Shown here: positions 25,019 to 34,612 of the stretch, piece after piece
How the letters are laid out: each line of letters opens with the position of its first letter
Position numbering within the stretch: the stretch's first letter is position 1
Assembly: GCF_001664485.1 (NCBI RefSeq)
Contig: NZ_CP013630.1
Span: 2,049,001-2,113,000, forward strand
Length of the DNA: 64,000 nucleotides
Direction: 5' to 3'
DNA from: Rhizobium sp. N324
GTDB taxonomy: Bacteria > Pseudomonadota > Alphaproteobacteria > Rhizobiales > Rhizobiaceae
Position numbers and translations under genes: made by a program
Notes under the pieces: model-generated
What the model was told of the DNA's origin: nothing
Database searches by the model: none
What the model saw: only the letters and a program-made list of their open reading frames with translations

Positions 25019-25330
25019 TCACCGATCGAGGAAATGCTGGAAGTAGACTTCGGGGATCGGGTAGGCGTAGACGCCTCGGTCGACGAAGCCGTATCTGTAG
25101 AGGCAGCTTCTGAGAGACGTGTTGTAATGCAGGCTTTGCGGATCCGGCGAGCCGCGTCGCAAGGAGCCTGCCTCCGGCACGCACCACCGGAGCGCTTTGT
25201 CGTATCGAGCCAGGAGGACCGGGTCGGTATCGACCCGGATGCCGCTATAGGATTGATAGTTTGAAGGAGATTCCGCGGCCGAAATACAGCCCAAGCTAAG
25301 CGCAACGCCAACGATTGCCATCAATCTCAT
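25019..25330 (-). CDS. small secreted protein
   Basis: A 103-residue protein with a Sec signal (MRLMAIVGVALSLGCISAAE) and a mature part with two Cys residues (ALRWCVPEAG, SLRSCLYRYGF) that may form a disulfide. It ends YAYPIPEVYFQHFLDR. It is leftward like its neighbours, with no sign of an operon. No family recognised. Confidence 0.6.
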   Translation of the reverse strand: MRLMAIVGVALSLGCISAAESPSNYQSYSGIRVDTDPVLLARYDKALRWCVPEAGSLRRGSPDPQSLHYNTSLRSCLYRYGFVDRGVYAYPIPEVYFQHFLDR

Positions 25331-25518
25331 TGGATTTCTTTCTCCCCTGATCGATTATCGAAGTAATCAAGCGAAACGTTATTGGTTCCAGTGCCTGCCG
25401 GCAAGGGGACTCGTGGCCTGGGCTGATGGCCGAGGTGCGGTCCGAGCGGTGCAGGCCCTGGATTGCCGACGCTCCGTGACAGATGAGCCTCTATCGCGAA
25501 GCGCCGGGCGCTCTTCGA

Positions 25519-25959
25519 TCAATCCAGGAGATCGGCCGGTACTTTGCCGCCATTTTCCGAAAGCCGTTTCATCAGCGCCTTGTGCAGCCACATATTCATT
25601 TTGGCGGAATCACCGGTGTCGCCGGTATAGCCGAGTTCGGTGGCAAGTTCCTTGCGCTCGGCCATGCTCGCATCCATCCCGACCGCCTTCATCAAATCCA
25701 CGATCGAGTGGCGCCAATCGAGCTTCTGGCCGCTCTTTTTCACGGCTGCGTCGAGGATCGGGACGATATCGACATTTGCTGCGGCCGGGGCCGCGGCCGG
25801 CTTGCTCTGAGCGGGAGAGGCGGCAGGTGCGGCACCGGGCGCTGCCGATGGTGAGACGGGAGCCTGGGCGGGCTGCGTCTTCGGCGCGCCTGATGCAACG
25901 GGTTCGGCTGCTTTCGCTTCTCCGAAGATTGCATGTTTGATCTTGTCGAAAATGCCCAT
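25519..25959 (-). CDS. DUF3597 protein
   Basis: A 146-residue protein. ATG 25959 has GGAGG at good spacing, while the longer frame to 25992 lacks one. The start MGIFDKIKHAIFG and the C-terminal domain (NVDIVPILDAAVKKSGQKLD, then WRHSIVDLMKAVGMD, LGYTGDTGDSAKMNMWLHKA) are typical of DUF3597. An Ala/Pro-rich linker (about 17-62) separates the two parts. The fold resembles that of small helical DNA- or peptidoglycan-associated domains. The role is unknown. Confidence 0.8.
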   Translation of the reverse strand: MGIFDKIKHAIFGEAKAAEPVASGAPKTQPAQAPVSPSAAPGAAPAASPAQSKPAAAPAAANVDIVPILDAAVKKSGQKLDWRHSIVDLMKAVGMDASMAERKELATELGYTGDTGDSAKMNMWLHKALMKRLSENGGKVPADLLD

Positions 25960-26446
25960 TCTTGAACCTCCAGTTCCATTAGATGAGAACATGCTGAAAC
26001 ATGGACTTCCCGCCTGATATATCCAGACGGAAGGGAGTTCTTTTTCGCGGTCTCAATCAATGAGGATCAAGTTCTCCGGCAAGGTGCGGGCGACCTGCAA
26101 AAGGCTGCGGATGGATCAGTTACCGCCGATCGCACCGCGAACTGAGCTTTGCTTGCCGGCTGATGCGGCCGGGAGGGAAATACTCGGCCGGCGCTCCAGC
26201 CGCTGCAAGACATGTTCGTTTTCGGCGCAGTCGGGTTGGCAATTCGTATTTCAATAACCGTGAAAGATCATTGCACGCCACTGAGCCGACTTGCCCCGCC
26301 GTGTTGTGAAACATTCGTCATCCGTTCACGTTGCCTTGCCATGGATGTCCTGCAGGTTGCAGGCGATCCAGACGATCGAAGGCACGCGCGTTCCTCGATT
26401 TTCGATTGCCCGGCAGCTCGCCCGGCGAATGGAAACGGAGGAAAAC
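25960..26446. other. 487-bp gap, divergent upstream region
   Basis: It lies between the leftward DUF3597 gene and the rightward 14-residue-repeat gene, so it should hold both promoters. The open frames here translate to Arg/Cys-rich shadow-like sequence. GGAAACGGAGGAAAAC (26431-26446) is the ribosome site of the next gene. Confidence 0.4.
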
Positions 26447-27103
26447 ATGAACCATAATTACAATGGACTATCCCTGGCGGTGCTTGCATCCGCCTGCACC
26501 CTGCTTGCCATGCCGGCAAGCGATGCACACGCTATCGACGTCGGCGTATCGGTGAATGCAGGCAATGTCGCCAGCGCCGATGTCGGGGCATCGCTTGGCG
26601 GCGGCAGTGGCGTCAGCGCCGATGCTAATGCCTCCGTTGGCGGTTCGCGCGGCGTCAATGCCAATGCGACCGCCAATGCCCGCGGCGGGCAGGGCGTTGA
26701 TGCCGATCTCAATGCCGGAGCGCGCGGCGGCAATGGTCTCAACGCGAAAAGCAATGCCGGGATCGGCGGCGGGCGCGGCGCCAATGCGGATCTCAATGCA
26801 CGCATCGGCGGCTCCGATGGGCTTGATACCGACTCCACGGCCTCGGTCAGACGCGGCAGCGGCGTCGATGCCGATCTCGCCATCGGCGGGGCAGGCGGCA
26901 GCAGCAAATCCGCAGCCGAAGGTAGCCTCAGCGCATCGCAAGCCCGCATCCTGGACGACTTCCGGTCGAGGCCGGTCAACGAGCAGCGCAAGATGCTTGT
27001 CCGTTGCGCTGATATCTCCTCCCCGGACGGTTCGGCCTCAGGCGGCTCCGATTCCGGTCTGGCCGGTCTCTGCAGCCTGCTGCAGGCCTCAGCCTCGCGC
27101 TGA
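26447..27103 (+). CDS. exported protein built of 14-residue Gly/Ala/Asn repeats
   Basis: A 218-residue protein from ATG 26447 with GGAGG upstream. Signal peptide to about residue 29 (MPASDAHA-I cleavage likely). Residues 42-153 form eight tandem 14-residue repeats of the type V-x-A-D-x-N-A-x-x-G-G-x-x-G, for instance VSADANASVGGSRG, VDADLNAGARGGNG, ANADLNARIGGSDG. The regular Gly turn pairs suggest a short solenoid. After a Ser linker the C-terminal domain (LSASQARILDDFRSRPVNEQ, KMLVRCADISS, LAGLCSLLQ) has two Cys residues and looks folded. No known family. A surface or matrix protein is likely. Confidence 0.7.
   Translation: MNHNYNGLSLAVLASACTLLAMPASDAHAIDVGVSVNAGNVASADVGASLGGGSGVSADANASVGGSRGVNANATANARGGQGVDADLNAGARGGNGLNAKSNAGIGGGRGANADLNARIGGSDGLDTDSTASVRRGSGVDADLAIGGAGGSSKSAAEGSLSASQARILDDFRSRPVNEQRKMLVRCADISSPDGSASGGSDSGLAGLCSLLQASASR
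26570..26905 (+). repeat. eight 42-bp coding tandem repeats
   Basis: Each 42-base unit codes 14 residues (protein residues 42-153). The units are diverged at the DNA level but keep the pattern of alternating small residues and paired glycines, which indicates selection on the protein. Confidence 0.75.
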
Positions 27104-27110
27104 ACGTGAA

Positions 27111-27146
27111 AGACCCGCCGAACCGGAAGGCACGGCGGGTCTTTTC
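27111..27146. terminator. bidirectional terminator between repeat protein and aapP
   Basis: GACCCGCCG (27112-27120) pairs with CGGCGGGTC (27133-27141), with a T-run on the plus side (TTTT) and A residues before the left arm (a weaker T-run on the minus side). It serves the rightward repeat-protein gene and probably the leftward aap operon. Confidence 0.8.
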
Positions 27147-27167
27147 AACTGGGGTCAGTTCCCAAGC

Positions 27168-27941
27168 TTAATGCAGGATCTGGCTGAGGAACAGCTTGGT
27201 GCGTTCGTGCTGCGGATTGTCGAAGAACTCGGCCGGCGAATTCTGCTCGACGATCTGGCCCTGGTCCATGAAGATGACGCGGTTGGCGACCTGGCGGGCA
27301 AAGCCCATTTCGTGGGTGACGCAGAGCATGGTCATGCCTTCCTCGGCAAGACCCACCATGGTGTCGAGCACTTCCTTGATCATCTCGGGATCAAGCGCCG
27401 AGGTCGGCTCGTCGAACAGCATGATCTTCGGGTTCATGCACAGCGAGCGGGCGATCGCCACGCGCTGCTGCTGGCCGCCGGAAAGCTGCCCCGGATATTT
27501 GTTGGCCTGCTCGGGGATCTTGACGCGCTTGAGGAAGTGCATGGCGATCTCTTCCGCCTGCTTCTTCGGCATCTTGCGCACCCAGATCGGCGCCAGCGTG
27601 CAGTTCTCCAGGATCGTCAGGTGCGGGAAGAGGTTGAAGTGCTGGAACACCATGCCGACTTCGCGCCTGACCTCGTCGATCTTTTTCAGGTCATTGGTGA
27701 GCTCGGTGCCGTCGACGATGATCTGGCCCTTCTGATGTTCTTCCAGGCGGTTGATGCACCGGATCATCGTCGATTTGCCGGAACCCGACGGGCCGGCGAT
27801 GACGATGCGCTCGCCGCGCATGACCTTCAGGTTGATATCGCGCAGCACGTGGAAATCGCCGTACCACTTGTTCATGTTGACGATATCGATCGCCACTTCC
27901 GTTGCGGAAACGGTGAGCTTTTTCGCTGGAGCTTCAGCCAT
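27168..27941 (-). CDS. aapP: general L-amino-acid ABC transporter, ATP-binding protein
   Basis: A 257-residue ABC ATPase. Walker [10 protein letters not shown] (residues 50-58), signature [15 protein letters not shown], Walker [14 protein letters not shown] and the switch His (CVTHEMGF) are complete. The N-terminus ([20 protein letters not shown]) is typical of polar amino-acid importers. It energises the AapQM permease and is the last gene of the aapJQMP operon, 35 bases after aapM. The Aap system of Rhizobium takes up a broad range of L-amino acids and is important for nodule bacteria. Confidence 0.95.
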   Translation of the reverse strand: MAEAPAKKLTVSATEVAIDIVNMNKWYGDFHVLRDINLKVMRGERIVIAGPSGSGKSTMIRCINRLEEHQKGQIIVDGTELTNDLKKIDEVRREVGMVFQHFNLFPHLTILENCTLAPIWVRKMPKKQAEEIAMHFLKRVKIPEQANKYPGQLSGGQQQRVAIARSLCMNPKIMLFDEPTSALDPEMIKEVLDTMVGLAEEGMTMLCVTHEMGFARQVANRVIFMDQGQIVEQNSPAEFFDNPQHERTKLFLSQILH

Positions 27942-27976
27942 GATTGTTTTCCCTCATTTTTATCGTTTTAGCGTTC

Positions 27977-29131
27977 TTATCGTTTGTGGCCGGTATCGAG
28001 ATGGCGTTCCATGAACCCTGAATAGCGCGACATGCCGAAGCAGAACAGCCAGAAGATGAAGCCCGCGAAAATCAGGCCCGTGATCGGAGTGACGGCGCTT
28101 GCCCAGTTGGCATCGGAGAAGTTCTGTTTGACGATACCGAGCAGATCGAACATGCCGATAATGGTAACCAGCGACGTGTCCTTGAAGGTTCCGATGAAGG
28201 TGTTGACGATGCTCGGGATAACCAGCTTGATGGCCTGCGGCATGATGATCAGCCGGGTCTTTTGCCAATAGCCGAGGCCAAGTGAATCGGCGCCTTCGAA
28301 CTGTCCCTTCGGTATCGCCTGAAGACCGCCACGGATCACTTCAGCCATATAGGCCGACGTGAAGATCGACACGCCGATCAGTGCCCGAAGCAGTTTGTCC
28401 ACGTTCCAGCCGGTGGGAAGGAAAAGCGGCAGCATAACGCTTGCCATGAACAGAACGGTGATCAGCGGAACGCCTCGAATGACCTCGATGAAGGTAACGC
28501 AGAGCATGCGGATGACCGGCATCTTCGAGCGGCGTCCCAGTGCAAGCAGAATGCCGCAGGGCAAGGAAACGGCAATGCCGACAAAGGACAGGACGAGCGT
28601 CACCATCAACCCGCCCCAGAGCGGTGTCTCCACCACTTCGAGACCCAAGCCGCCGTGAAGAAGCCAGAAGGCGATGATCGGCAGGACGGCGAACAGAAGA
28701 ATGGCGTTCACGCCCTTGCGCGGCGCCGACGGAATCAGCATCGGAACCAGAAGCAGAATGAAGAGGATTCCGACGATTGCCGGCCTCCAGCGCTCGTCGA
28801 GCGGATAGCGGCCGAAAATAAACTGATCGTACTTGGCACTGACGAAGGCCCAACATGCGCCACTCCAGCCCTCGGGCTGGATGCCGCCCTGGATCGTCGT
28901 CGCGCAGAATGTGCGGTCCGGCCCGGACCATACGGCCTGAATGAACAGCCAGTTGACGAGATGCGGTACGGCCCATGCGATCAGCGCAAGAGCCAGGATG
29001 GTCAGGATCACGTCTTTCGGGGTTGCGACGAGATTGCGGCGTACCCAGGCAACGGCTCCCCTTTCCCCGGGCGGGGGTGGTTCGGCGGCAAGGATGGACG
29101 TTCTGACGAAGGGTTTATCGGCGACCGACAT
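27977..29131 (-). CDS. aapM: general L-amino-acid ABC transporter, permease
   Basis: A 384-residue inner-membrane protein from ATG 29131. ATG 29161 would add 10 residues that overlap aapQ. About eight hydrophobic segments. The HisMQ-type permease core starts near residue 180 ([20 protein letters not shown]) and has the EAA loop ([20 protein letters not shown]). A long N-terminal extension with a periplasmic loop (residues about 60-120, several Trp and Cys) is a known feature of AapM. It forms a heterodimer with AapQ. Confidence 0.93.
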   Translation of the reverse strand: MSVADKPFVRTSILAAEPPPPGERGAVAWVRRNLVATPKDVILTILALALIAWAVPHLVNWLFIQAVWSGPDRTFCATTIQGGIQPEGWSGACWAFVSAKYDQFIFGRYPLDERWRPAIVGILFILLLVPMLIPSAPRKGVNAILLFAVLPIIAFWLLHGGLGLEVVETPLWGGLMVTLVLSFVGIAVSLPCGILLALGRRSKMPVIRMLCVTFIEVIRGVPLITVLFMASVMLPLFLPTGWNVDKLLRALIGVSIFTSAYMAEVIRGGLQAIPKGQFEGADSLGLGYWQKTRLIIMPQAIKLVIPSIVNTFIGTFKDTSLVTIIGMFDLLGIVKQNFSDANWASAVTPITGLIFAGFIFWLFCFGMSRYSGFMERHLDTGHKR

Positions 29132-29132
29132 C

Positions 29133-30335
29133 TTATCTCTCCACCAGTGCCATCTTGGCATTGAACCAATTCATGAACAGTGACGTCAGAATGCTCAAGC
29201 TGAGATAGACGATACCCCAGATGCACACGATCTCGATCGCTTGACCGCTCTGATTGAGGATCGTGCCACCGACGGCAACGAGATCGGAGAAACCGATGGC
29301 GATGGCGAGCGAGGAGTTCTTGGTCAGGTTCAGGTACTGGCTCGTCAGCGGCGGGATGATGATGCGCAGCGCCTGCGGCACCACGACAAGTCTCGTCACG
29401 CTCGATGGATGCAGCCCCAGCGCGCCGGCTGCCTCGGATTGCCCCTTTGGAACGCCACGAATGCCGCCGCGAACGATCTCGGCGATGAAGGAGGCTGTAT
29501 AGAAGGACAGAGCGAGAAACAGCGATATGAATTCTGGGCCGACGACCGAGCCGCCCGTGAGATTGAACTTCCCGGCGATGGGAACATCGAAGGTGAGCGG
29601 AAAGCCCGAGGCAACGAAGACCAGCAAAGGTAAGCCGACAATCAGGGCGATCGACGCCCATACCGTATGGAACGGCCGGCCGGTTGCGGCCTGGCGTTTG
29701 TGGGCCCAGCGAGCCATGATGATGGTGGCGACAATCGCAATCACCAGAGCAATGCCGACCGCGATCATGCCTGTCTCGAAGATCGGCTTCGGGAAGGCTA
29801 GTCCTCTGTTATTGAGGTACATACTGAACGGCAGCCCCACCGATTCGCGCGGCTGCGGCAGGACGGAGAGAACGCCGAGATACCAGAAGAAGATGACGAG
29901 CAGCGGCGGAATGTTGCGGAAGATTTCGACATAGACCGTGCAGAGCTTGGCAATCAGCCAGTTCCGCGACAGCCGGCCGATCCCGATAATGAAACCGATG
30001 ATGGTCGCCGTGACGATACCCGTCACCGCCACCAGCAAAGTATTCAGAATACCGACGAAAAGTGCGCGTGCATAAGTCGAGTCGCTTGAATAGCCGATCA
30101 GCGACTGGCCGATTTCGAAACCGGCGCGACCGCGAAGAAAGCCGAAACCCGATGCCGTATTGCTGCGGGCAAGGTTTACGGCCGTGTTGTGGGCCACCCA
30201 CCACACAAACGCCACGAGGGCAACAATTGTCAAAGCCTGGAAAAATATGCTCCGGTATTTCGGGTCGTATATTGCCGACCGGAAACTCCAGCCGGTGTCA
30301 TGCAAAGGTGTCCTATCCACAGCCCCATGCGTCAT
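29133..30335 (-). CDS. aapQ: general L-amino-acid ABC transporter, permease
   Basis: A 400-residue inner-membrane protein from ATG 30335 with GGGGATTGG upstream. The frame continues to 30425, but that part translates to a basic, unlikely N-terminus. HisMQ permease core with the EAA loop [20 protein letters not shown]. About eight membrane segments, with an extra central insertion (about 160-270). It ends one base before the aapM start codon region, so translation is coupled. Confidence 0.93.
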   Translation of the reverse strand: MTHGAVDRTPLHDTGWSFRSAIYDPKYRSIFFQALTIVALVAFVWWVAHNTAVNLARSNTASGFGFLRGRAGFEIGQSLIGYSSDSTYARALFVGILNTLLVAVTGIVTATIIGFIIGIGRLSRNWLIAKLCTVYVEIFRNIPPLLVIFFWYLGVLSVLPQPRESVGLPFSMYLNNRGLAFPKPIFETGMIAVGIALVIAIVATIIMARWAHKRQAATGRPFHTVWASIALIVGLPLLVFVASGFPLTFDVPIAGKFNLTGGSVVGPEFISLFLALSFYTASFIAEIVRGGIRGVPKGQSEAAGALGLHPSSVTRLVVVPQALRIIIPPLTSQYLNLTKNSSLAIAIGFSDLVAVGGTILNQSGQAIEIVCIWGIVYLSLSILTSLFMNWFNAKMALVER

Positions 30336-30391
30336 GCCGCGCCAATCCCCTTGTGCCCGTTTTCGGGCTTTCTTTTTAACTTTTTGGAAGT

Positions 30392-30415
30392 GGGAAGGCG
30401 GCTGGCCGCCTTCCC
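30392..30415 (-). promoter_or_regulatory. intercistronic stem-loop between aapJ and aapQ
   Basis: A perfect 11-bp inverted repeat (GGGAAGGCGGC 30392-30402 / GCCGCCTTCCC 30405-30415) lies 22 bases after the aapJ stop. The minus-strand continuation has no T-run, so it is not a full terminator. Such stem-loops after binding-protein genes protect the 3' end of the upstream mRNA and keep the binding protein in excess over the permease. Confidence 0.6.
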
Positions 30416-30437
30416 GGCATTTCATGCCAAAGTTCGA

Positions 30438-31463
30438 CTAACGAACCGGCGGTGCGTACTGGATGCCGCCCTTGTTCCAGAGAGCATTCAAGCCGCGGGC
30501 GATTTTGAGTGGGCTACCCTGGCCGATGTTGCGCTCGAAGATTTCGCCATAGTTGCCGACGCCCTTGATGACGTTGGCGGCCCAATCATTGGTCAGGCCG
30601 AGATCGGTGCCAATCTTGGTGTCGGTCTCGCTGCCGAGGAAGCGCTTGATATCCGGATTCGGCGAATTCTTCATCTCGTCGACATTTGCCTGGGTGATGC
30701 CGAACTCTTCGGCATTGATCAGCGCATAAGCCGTCCAGGAAACGATATCGAACCACTGATCATCACCCTGACGGACAGCCGGGCCAAGCGGTTCCTTGGA
30801 GATAATCTCAGGAAGGATGACGTGTTCGTCGGGGTTCTTCAGCGTCAGACGCAACGAATAGAGACCGGATTGGTCGGTCGTGTAGACGTCGCAACGACCG
30901 GCGTCGTAGGCAGCGTTGACCTCAGGAAGATTTTCGAAGACGACCGGATTGTACTGCAGATTGTTCGTCTTGAAGTAATCGGCGAGGTTTAGTTCCGTGG
31001 TCGTGCCCGACTGCACGCAGATGGCGGCGCCGGAGAGTTCGAGAGCCGACTTCACGTTCAGGCTCTTGCGCACCATGAAGCCCTGGCCGTCGTAATAGGT
31101 GACAGGACGGAAGTTGAAGCCGAGCGCGGTGTCGCGATTGATCGTCCAGGTCGTGTTGCGCGAGAGGACGTCGATTTCACCGGACTGCAGGGCGGTGAAG
31201 CGTTCCTTCGCGTTTGTCGGCGTATACTTGACCTTGGTGGGGTCGCCGAACACAGCCGAAGCGACGGCCTTGCAGAAGTCGACGTCGAAGCCGGCCCAAT
31301 TGCCGGAAGCGTCAGGCGCGGCAAAGCCAGTAAGGCCGGTATTGACGCCGCATTGTACGAAACCCTTCGCTTTGACGTCTCCGAGAGTGGTGGCCGAGGC
31401 CGCTGAGGCGCCAAGTGCCAAAACTGCTGCGCCGAGAGCGGCGGACAGGAGCTTGTTCTTCAT
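30438..31463 (-). CDS. aapJ: general L-amino-acid ABC transporter, periplasmic binding protein
   Basis: A 341-residue protein with a Sec signal (KNKLLSAALGAAVLALGASA, cleavage near ASA-A). The mature part is an SBP_bac_3 fold: TLGDVKAKGFVQCGVNTGLT, GFDVDFCKAVASAVFGDPTK, VDVLSRNTTWTINRDTALGF (text has IDVLSRNT) and a C-terminal INAEEFGITQANVDEM. It captures amino acids and delivers them to AapQM. First gene of the operon, with a stem-loop after it. Confidence 0.95.
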   Translation of the reverse strand: MKNKLLSAALGAAVLALGASAASATTLGDVKAKGFVQCGVNTGLTGFAAPDASGNWAGFDVDFCKAVASAVFGDPTKVKYTPTNAKERFTALQSGEIDVLSRNTTWTINRDTALGFNFRPVTYYDGQGFMVRKSLNVKSALELSGAAICVQSGTTTELNLADYFKTNNLQYNPVVFENLPEVNAAYDAGRCDVYTTDQSGLYSLRLTLKNPDEHVILPEIISKEPLGPAVRQGDDQWFDIVSWTAYALINAEEFGITQANVDEMKNSPNPDIKRFLGSETDTKIGTDLGLTNDWAANVIKGVGNYGEIFERNIGQGSPLKIARGLNALWNKGGIQYAPPVR

Positions 31464-31822
31464 TTTTTCCCAACCTTTTCCGTTGTCTTATATTTTCTTG
31501 TGGGGAGTTCCGGCGGAAAAAACCTGCCGCCCCCAGTGTCTCGACACCCTCCCGGCGCGAGTGCCCTATCACAGTCGCAAATGTCACCATGGTCAAGTGT
31601 CGCCATCAATAATTGCGGCAAAATTCAGAATTTTGGCAGATTGCGCCGCATTCGCGGGCGGTTGGCTAGGAAATAGGCGTCCCGTTGCGGAAAAATAACG
31701 CGAAATTCGGAAATTTCACCAATTCTCGGCGTTGACCGCGACCGATCGTCGAGGGGTTGACCGGACACGGCGGGGCGTCCAAAAGTCTGGCTTCGTGCCA
31801 CTCGCCAAAGGCTATTTCCGAC
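31464..31822. other. 359-bp divergent promoter region aapJ / metC
   Basis: It separates the leftward aap operon from the rightward metC. One plausible aapJ promoter is described at 31568-31596. No riboswitch (SAM-II type) or clear operator was recognised on the metC side. Confidence 0.5.
31568..31596 (-). promoter_or_regulatory. candidate aapJ promoter
   Basis: On the minus strand CTTGACC gives a good -35 (TTGACC, 31591-31596), a 17-base spacer and TGTGAT (31568-31573) as a weak -10, about 105 bases before the aapJ start. The spacing fits the rhizobial housekeeping sigma factor. The -10 match is poor. Confidence 0.35.
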
Positions 31823-33013
31823 ATGAAAGACAAAGACAGCTTGCTGCAGAATGCCGGCATCAACACCCGCCTGACCCATATCGGCAATGACCCTTTCGAC
31901 TATCACGGCTTTATCAATCCACCGGTCGTGCATGCCTCGACCGTGCTGTTTCCGAACGCGCGGACGATGGAGACGCGGGCGCAGAAATACACTTACGCCA
32001 CCCGCGGCACGCCGACGACGGATGCGCTCTGCGAGGCGATCGACGCGCTTGAAGGTTCGGCCGGCACGATCCTCGTCCCGTCGGGCCTTGCGGCCGTCAC
32101 AATTCCGTTCCTTGGTTTCGTCGCCACCGGCGACCATGCGCTCGTCGTCGATTCGGTCTATGGCCCGACGCGGCATTTCTGCGACACGATGTTGAAGCGT
32201 CTTGGCGTCGAGGTCGAATATTATGACCCGTCGATCGGCGCCGGCATCGAGGCGATGTTCCGGCCCAACACCAAGCTCGTTCACACCGAGGCTCCCGGTT
32301 CCAACACTTTTGAGATGCAGGATATCCCGGCGATCTCCGCGGTGGCGCACCGCCATGGCGCCGTCGTCATGATGGACAATTCCTGGGCGACGCCGCTCTA
32401 TTTCAAGCCGCTCGATCACGGCGTCGACATCTCGATTCACGCATCGACGAAATATCCGTCCGGCCATTCCGATATCCTGCTCGGAACGGTTTCGGCCAAT
32501 GCCGAGCATTGGGAGCGGCTGAAGGAAGCGAACGGCGTGCTCGGCATCTGCGGCGCACCCGATGACGCCTATCAGATCCTGCGCGGCTTGCGCACCATGG
32601 GCCTGCGCCTCGAGCGGCATTATGAAAGCGCGCTCGGTATCGCAAAATGGCTGGAGGGCAGGGAGGATGTCGCCCGCGTGCTGCATCCGGCCCTGCCGAG
32701 TTTCCCCTCCCACCATATCTGGAAGCGCGATTTCAAAGGCGCCAGCGGCATCTTTTCCTTCGTGCTTGCCGCCGATGGTCCCGAGAAATCCAGAGCGAAG
32801 GCGCATGCCTTCCTCGATGCGCTCAGGATTTTCGGTCTCGGCTATTCCTGGGGCGGCTTTGAAAGCCTCGCCTTGCACGCCTATCTCGCCGACCGCAAGG
32901 TCGCCAAAGCTCCGACCGACGGTGCGGTCATCCGCCTGCAGATCGGCATCGAGGACGTGGTTGACCTCAAGGCCGATATCGAACGCGGTTTTGCCGCCGC
33001 AAGTGCTGTCTGA
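31823..33013 (+). CDS. metC: cystathionine beta-lyase
   Basis: A 396-residue PLP enzyme of the Cys/Met metabolism family that splits cystathionine to homocysteine, pyruvate and ammonia. Visible: INPPVVHASTVLFP, YATRGTPTTDALCEAIDALE, VPSGLAAVTIPFLGF, and the PLP lysine Lys210 in SIHASTKYPSGHSD. MetC and not MetB/MetZ is suggested by the WGGFESL segment near the end and by overall similarity. ATG 31823 is chosen. ATG 31757 would add 22 residues of unlikely composition. Confidence 0.9.
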   Translation: MKDKDSLLQNAGINTRLTHIGNDPFDYHGFINPPVVHASTVLFPNARTMETRAQKYTYATRGTPTTDALCEAIDALEGSAGTILVPSGLAAVTIPFLGFVATGDHALVVDSVYGPTRHFCDTMLKRLGVEVEYYDPSIGAGIEAMFRPNTKLVHTEAPGSNTFEMQDIPAISAVAHRHGAVVMMDNSWATPLYFKPLDHGVDISIHASTKYPSGHSDILLGTVSANAEHWERLKEANGVLGICGAPDDAYQILRGLRTMGLRLERHYESALGIAKWLEGREDVARVLHPALPSFPSHHIWKRDFKGASGIFSFVLAADGPEKSRAKAHAFLDALRIFGLGYSWGGFESLALHAYLADRKVAKAPTDGAVIRLQIGIEDVVDLKADIERGFAAASAV

Positions 33014-33028
33014 CCGACCGTAGGGGCG

Positions 33029-34183
33029 CTATGGCAGACGCAGAGCCTGATAGCCGTAAATCCAGTCGAGATCGGCGGCCAGGCTTTGCGGCGGCTTGAG
33101 GCCAAGCACGAGATCGCGGCCGATCCGGATCGGCCCTCTCGCATGATAGGCGAAGCGGTTGAAGGCGCCGCGCTGACGAAGCTTGGCGATGCGTGGCGCG
33201 CGATGTCTTTCGAAGAGTTGGAGCGCGTCCGCCACCGGACGATCGGAAAGAAACGCGGCCAGTTCGTAGGCGTCTTCGATCGCCATCGCCGCTCCCTGTG
33301 CGGCAAACGGCATCATCGCATGGGCGGCATCGCCGATCAGAACCGTCTTGCGGCCGTCCTGCCAGGCACCTGGCGTGGTTTCGAACAGCGGCCAGAACGT
33401 CAGCTTCCGCTGTCCTTCAAAGAGTGAGACGATCGCCGCGTTCCAGCCGGAAAAGCGTTTCCTGAGTTCCGCGCGCTGCTCGGCCGTTGGTTCGCTTTGC
33501 CAGGCCTGCGGCGCGATATTGCCGGCGGTGATCGCCACCATGTTGAAGCTGCCCGTCTCCTTTAAGGGATAGCAGACGAGATGCGCGGACGCGCCGAGGA
33601 ATGCGCAAACGCTGACCCGGTCGAGAAAACCGGGCGCCTCATCGGCGGCAATGGTGAAGCGATAAGCGATGTTGCCGGAAAAGCGCGGCGAGGGGCCGCC
33701 CGGAACCAATTGCCGCAACTTCGACCAGACGCCGTCGGCACCGATGACGACATCGGGCGCTCGCTCGAGATCCGGCAGCGCCGATTCCATCCTGATACCA
33801 AGGCGAAGCCGGCAGAGCGGATCGGCCTCGACCGCCGCCAGAAGGGTTTTCTGCAAAGTCGTGCGGTGCAGAACGCCATAGGGAGCGCCCCAGCGTTGCC
33901 GCGCGAATGTGCCTGCCGGCACCGCCGCCAGCTGGCGCAGTGAACTGCCCGAGATCAGCCGGATCGTCTCCGGTTCAAGCCAGACCTTTGACAGATCTTC
34001 GAGGATGCCGAGTTCGGCAAGAATACGCGAGGCGTTGGGCGAAACCTGCAAGCCGGCGCCGATGTCGGTGAGTTCGCCCGCCTGCTCGAAGATGTCGGAG
34101 CTGATGCCCCGGCGCGATAGCGAAAGGGCGGCGGTCAGCCCCGATATCCCGGCGCCGATGATGGCGGCATGTTCGACCGGCAT
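33029..34183 (-). CDS. FAD-dependent monooxygenase (salicylate hydroxylase-like)
   Basis: A 384-residue flavoprotein of the PHBH/UbiH class. GAGISG (residues 10-15) binds FAD, followed by FEQAGELTDIGAGLQVSPNA, the DG motif VVIGADGVWSKLR and the second FAD motif LIGDAAHAMMPFAAQGAAMA. These enzymes hydroxylate aromatic rings with NAD(P)H and oxygen. The C-terminal half lacks the features of UbiH/COQ6, and the substrate is unknown. It is convergent with metC with a short gap. Confidence 0.85.
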   Translation of the reverse strand: MPVEHAAIIGAGISGLTAALSLSRRGISSDIFEQAGELTDIGAGLQVSPNASRILAELGILEDLSKVWLEPETIRLISGSSLRQLAAVPAGTFARQRWGAPYGVLHRTTLQKTLLAAVEADPLCRLRLGIRMESALPDLERAPDVVIGADGVWSKLRQLVPGGPSPRFSGNIAYRFTIAADEAPGFLDRVSVCAFLGASAHLVCYPLKETGSFNMVAITAGNIAPQAWQSEPTAEQRAELRKRFSGWNAAIVSLFEGQRKLTFWPLFETTPGAWQDGRKTVLIGDAAHAMMPFAAQGAAMAIEDAYELAAFLSDRPVADALQLFERHRAPRIAKLRQRGAFNRFAYHARGPIRIGRDLVLGLKPPQSLAADLDWIYGYQALRLP

Positions 34184-34210
34184 TATCAGTCCGATCCGGA
34201 TCTCGGCGGG

Positions 34211-34456
34211 TTAGGCCGCCTTCACGTGGAAAACGCAGCCGGCGGGGTTGGTCTGGCTGGGCTTCAGCGCCGAATTGAAGCGATAAAGCGTCGAGCAGTA
34301 GGAGCAGACCTTCTCGTTGTCGTCGCCCATGTCGATGAAGATATGCGGATGATCGAAAGGAGCCGAGGCGCCGGTGCACATGAATTCCTTGACGCCGACT
34401 TCGATAACCCGGTGACCGCCATCGTTCTGGAAGTGGGGAATGTTGTGGCCGGCCAT
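34211..34456 (-). CDS. zinc-finger (CHCC-type, NDUFS6-like) protein
   Basis: An 81-residue protein from ATG 34456 with a CHCC-type zinc site: Cys in VKEFMCTG, His in FDHPHIFI, and CSYC. It matches the small zf-CHCC family related to mitochondrial complex I subunit NDUFS6. The frame upstream to 34540 is not conserved-looking. A role in complex I assembly is possible. It lies 28 bases upstream of the monooxygenase gene, on the same strand. Confidence 0.85.
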   Translation of the reverse strand: MAGHNIPHFQNDGGHRVIEVGVKEFMCTGASAPFDHPHIFIDMGDDNEKVCSYCSTLYRFNSALKPSQTNPAGCVFHVKAA

Positions 34457-34612
34457 GTCGCTCTCCGAATGCTTGAAATCTGCGCGGACCTTATAAGCCT
34501 TCGCCGCAAATGTGTAGAGCCAAAGCGCCGCGCCAGGCACAGTTTTTAAGCTGCGGTTTTGGCTTCACGGGGAAGGGCGGCTCGATTATGGTCGCGCCAA
34601 AAGGAAGACCCG

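Noticed and set aside
26060-26257. 65-codon plus-strand frame in the gap before the repeat-protein gene
   Set aside because: Arg/Cys-rich with no ribosome site; it looks random.
31464-31822. SAM-II or similar riboswitch before metC
   Set aside because: No recognisable pseudoknot core or conserved leader was seen between the aapJ and metC starts.
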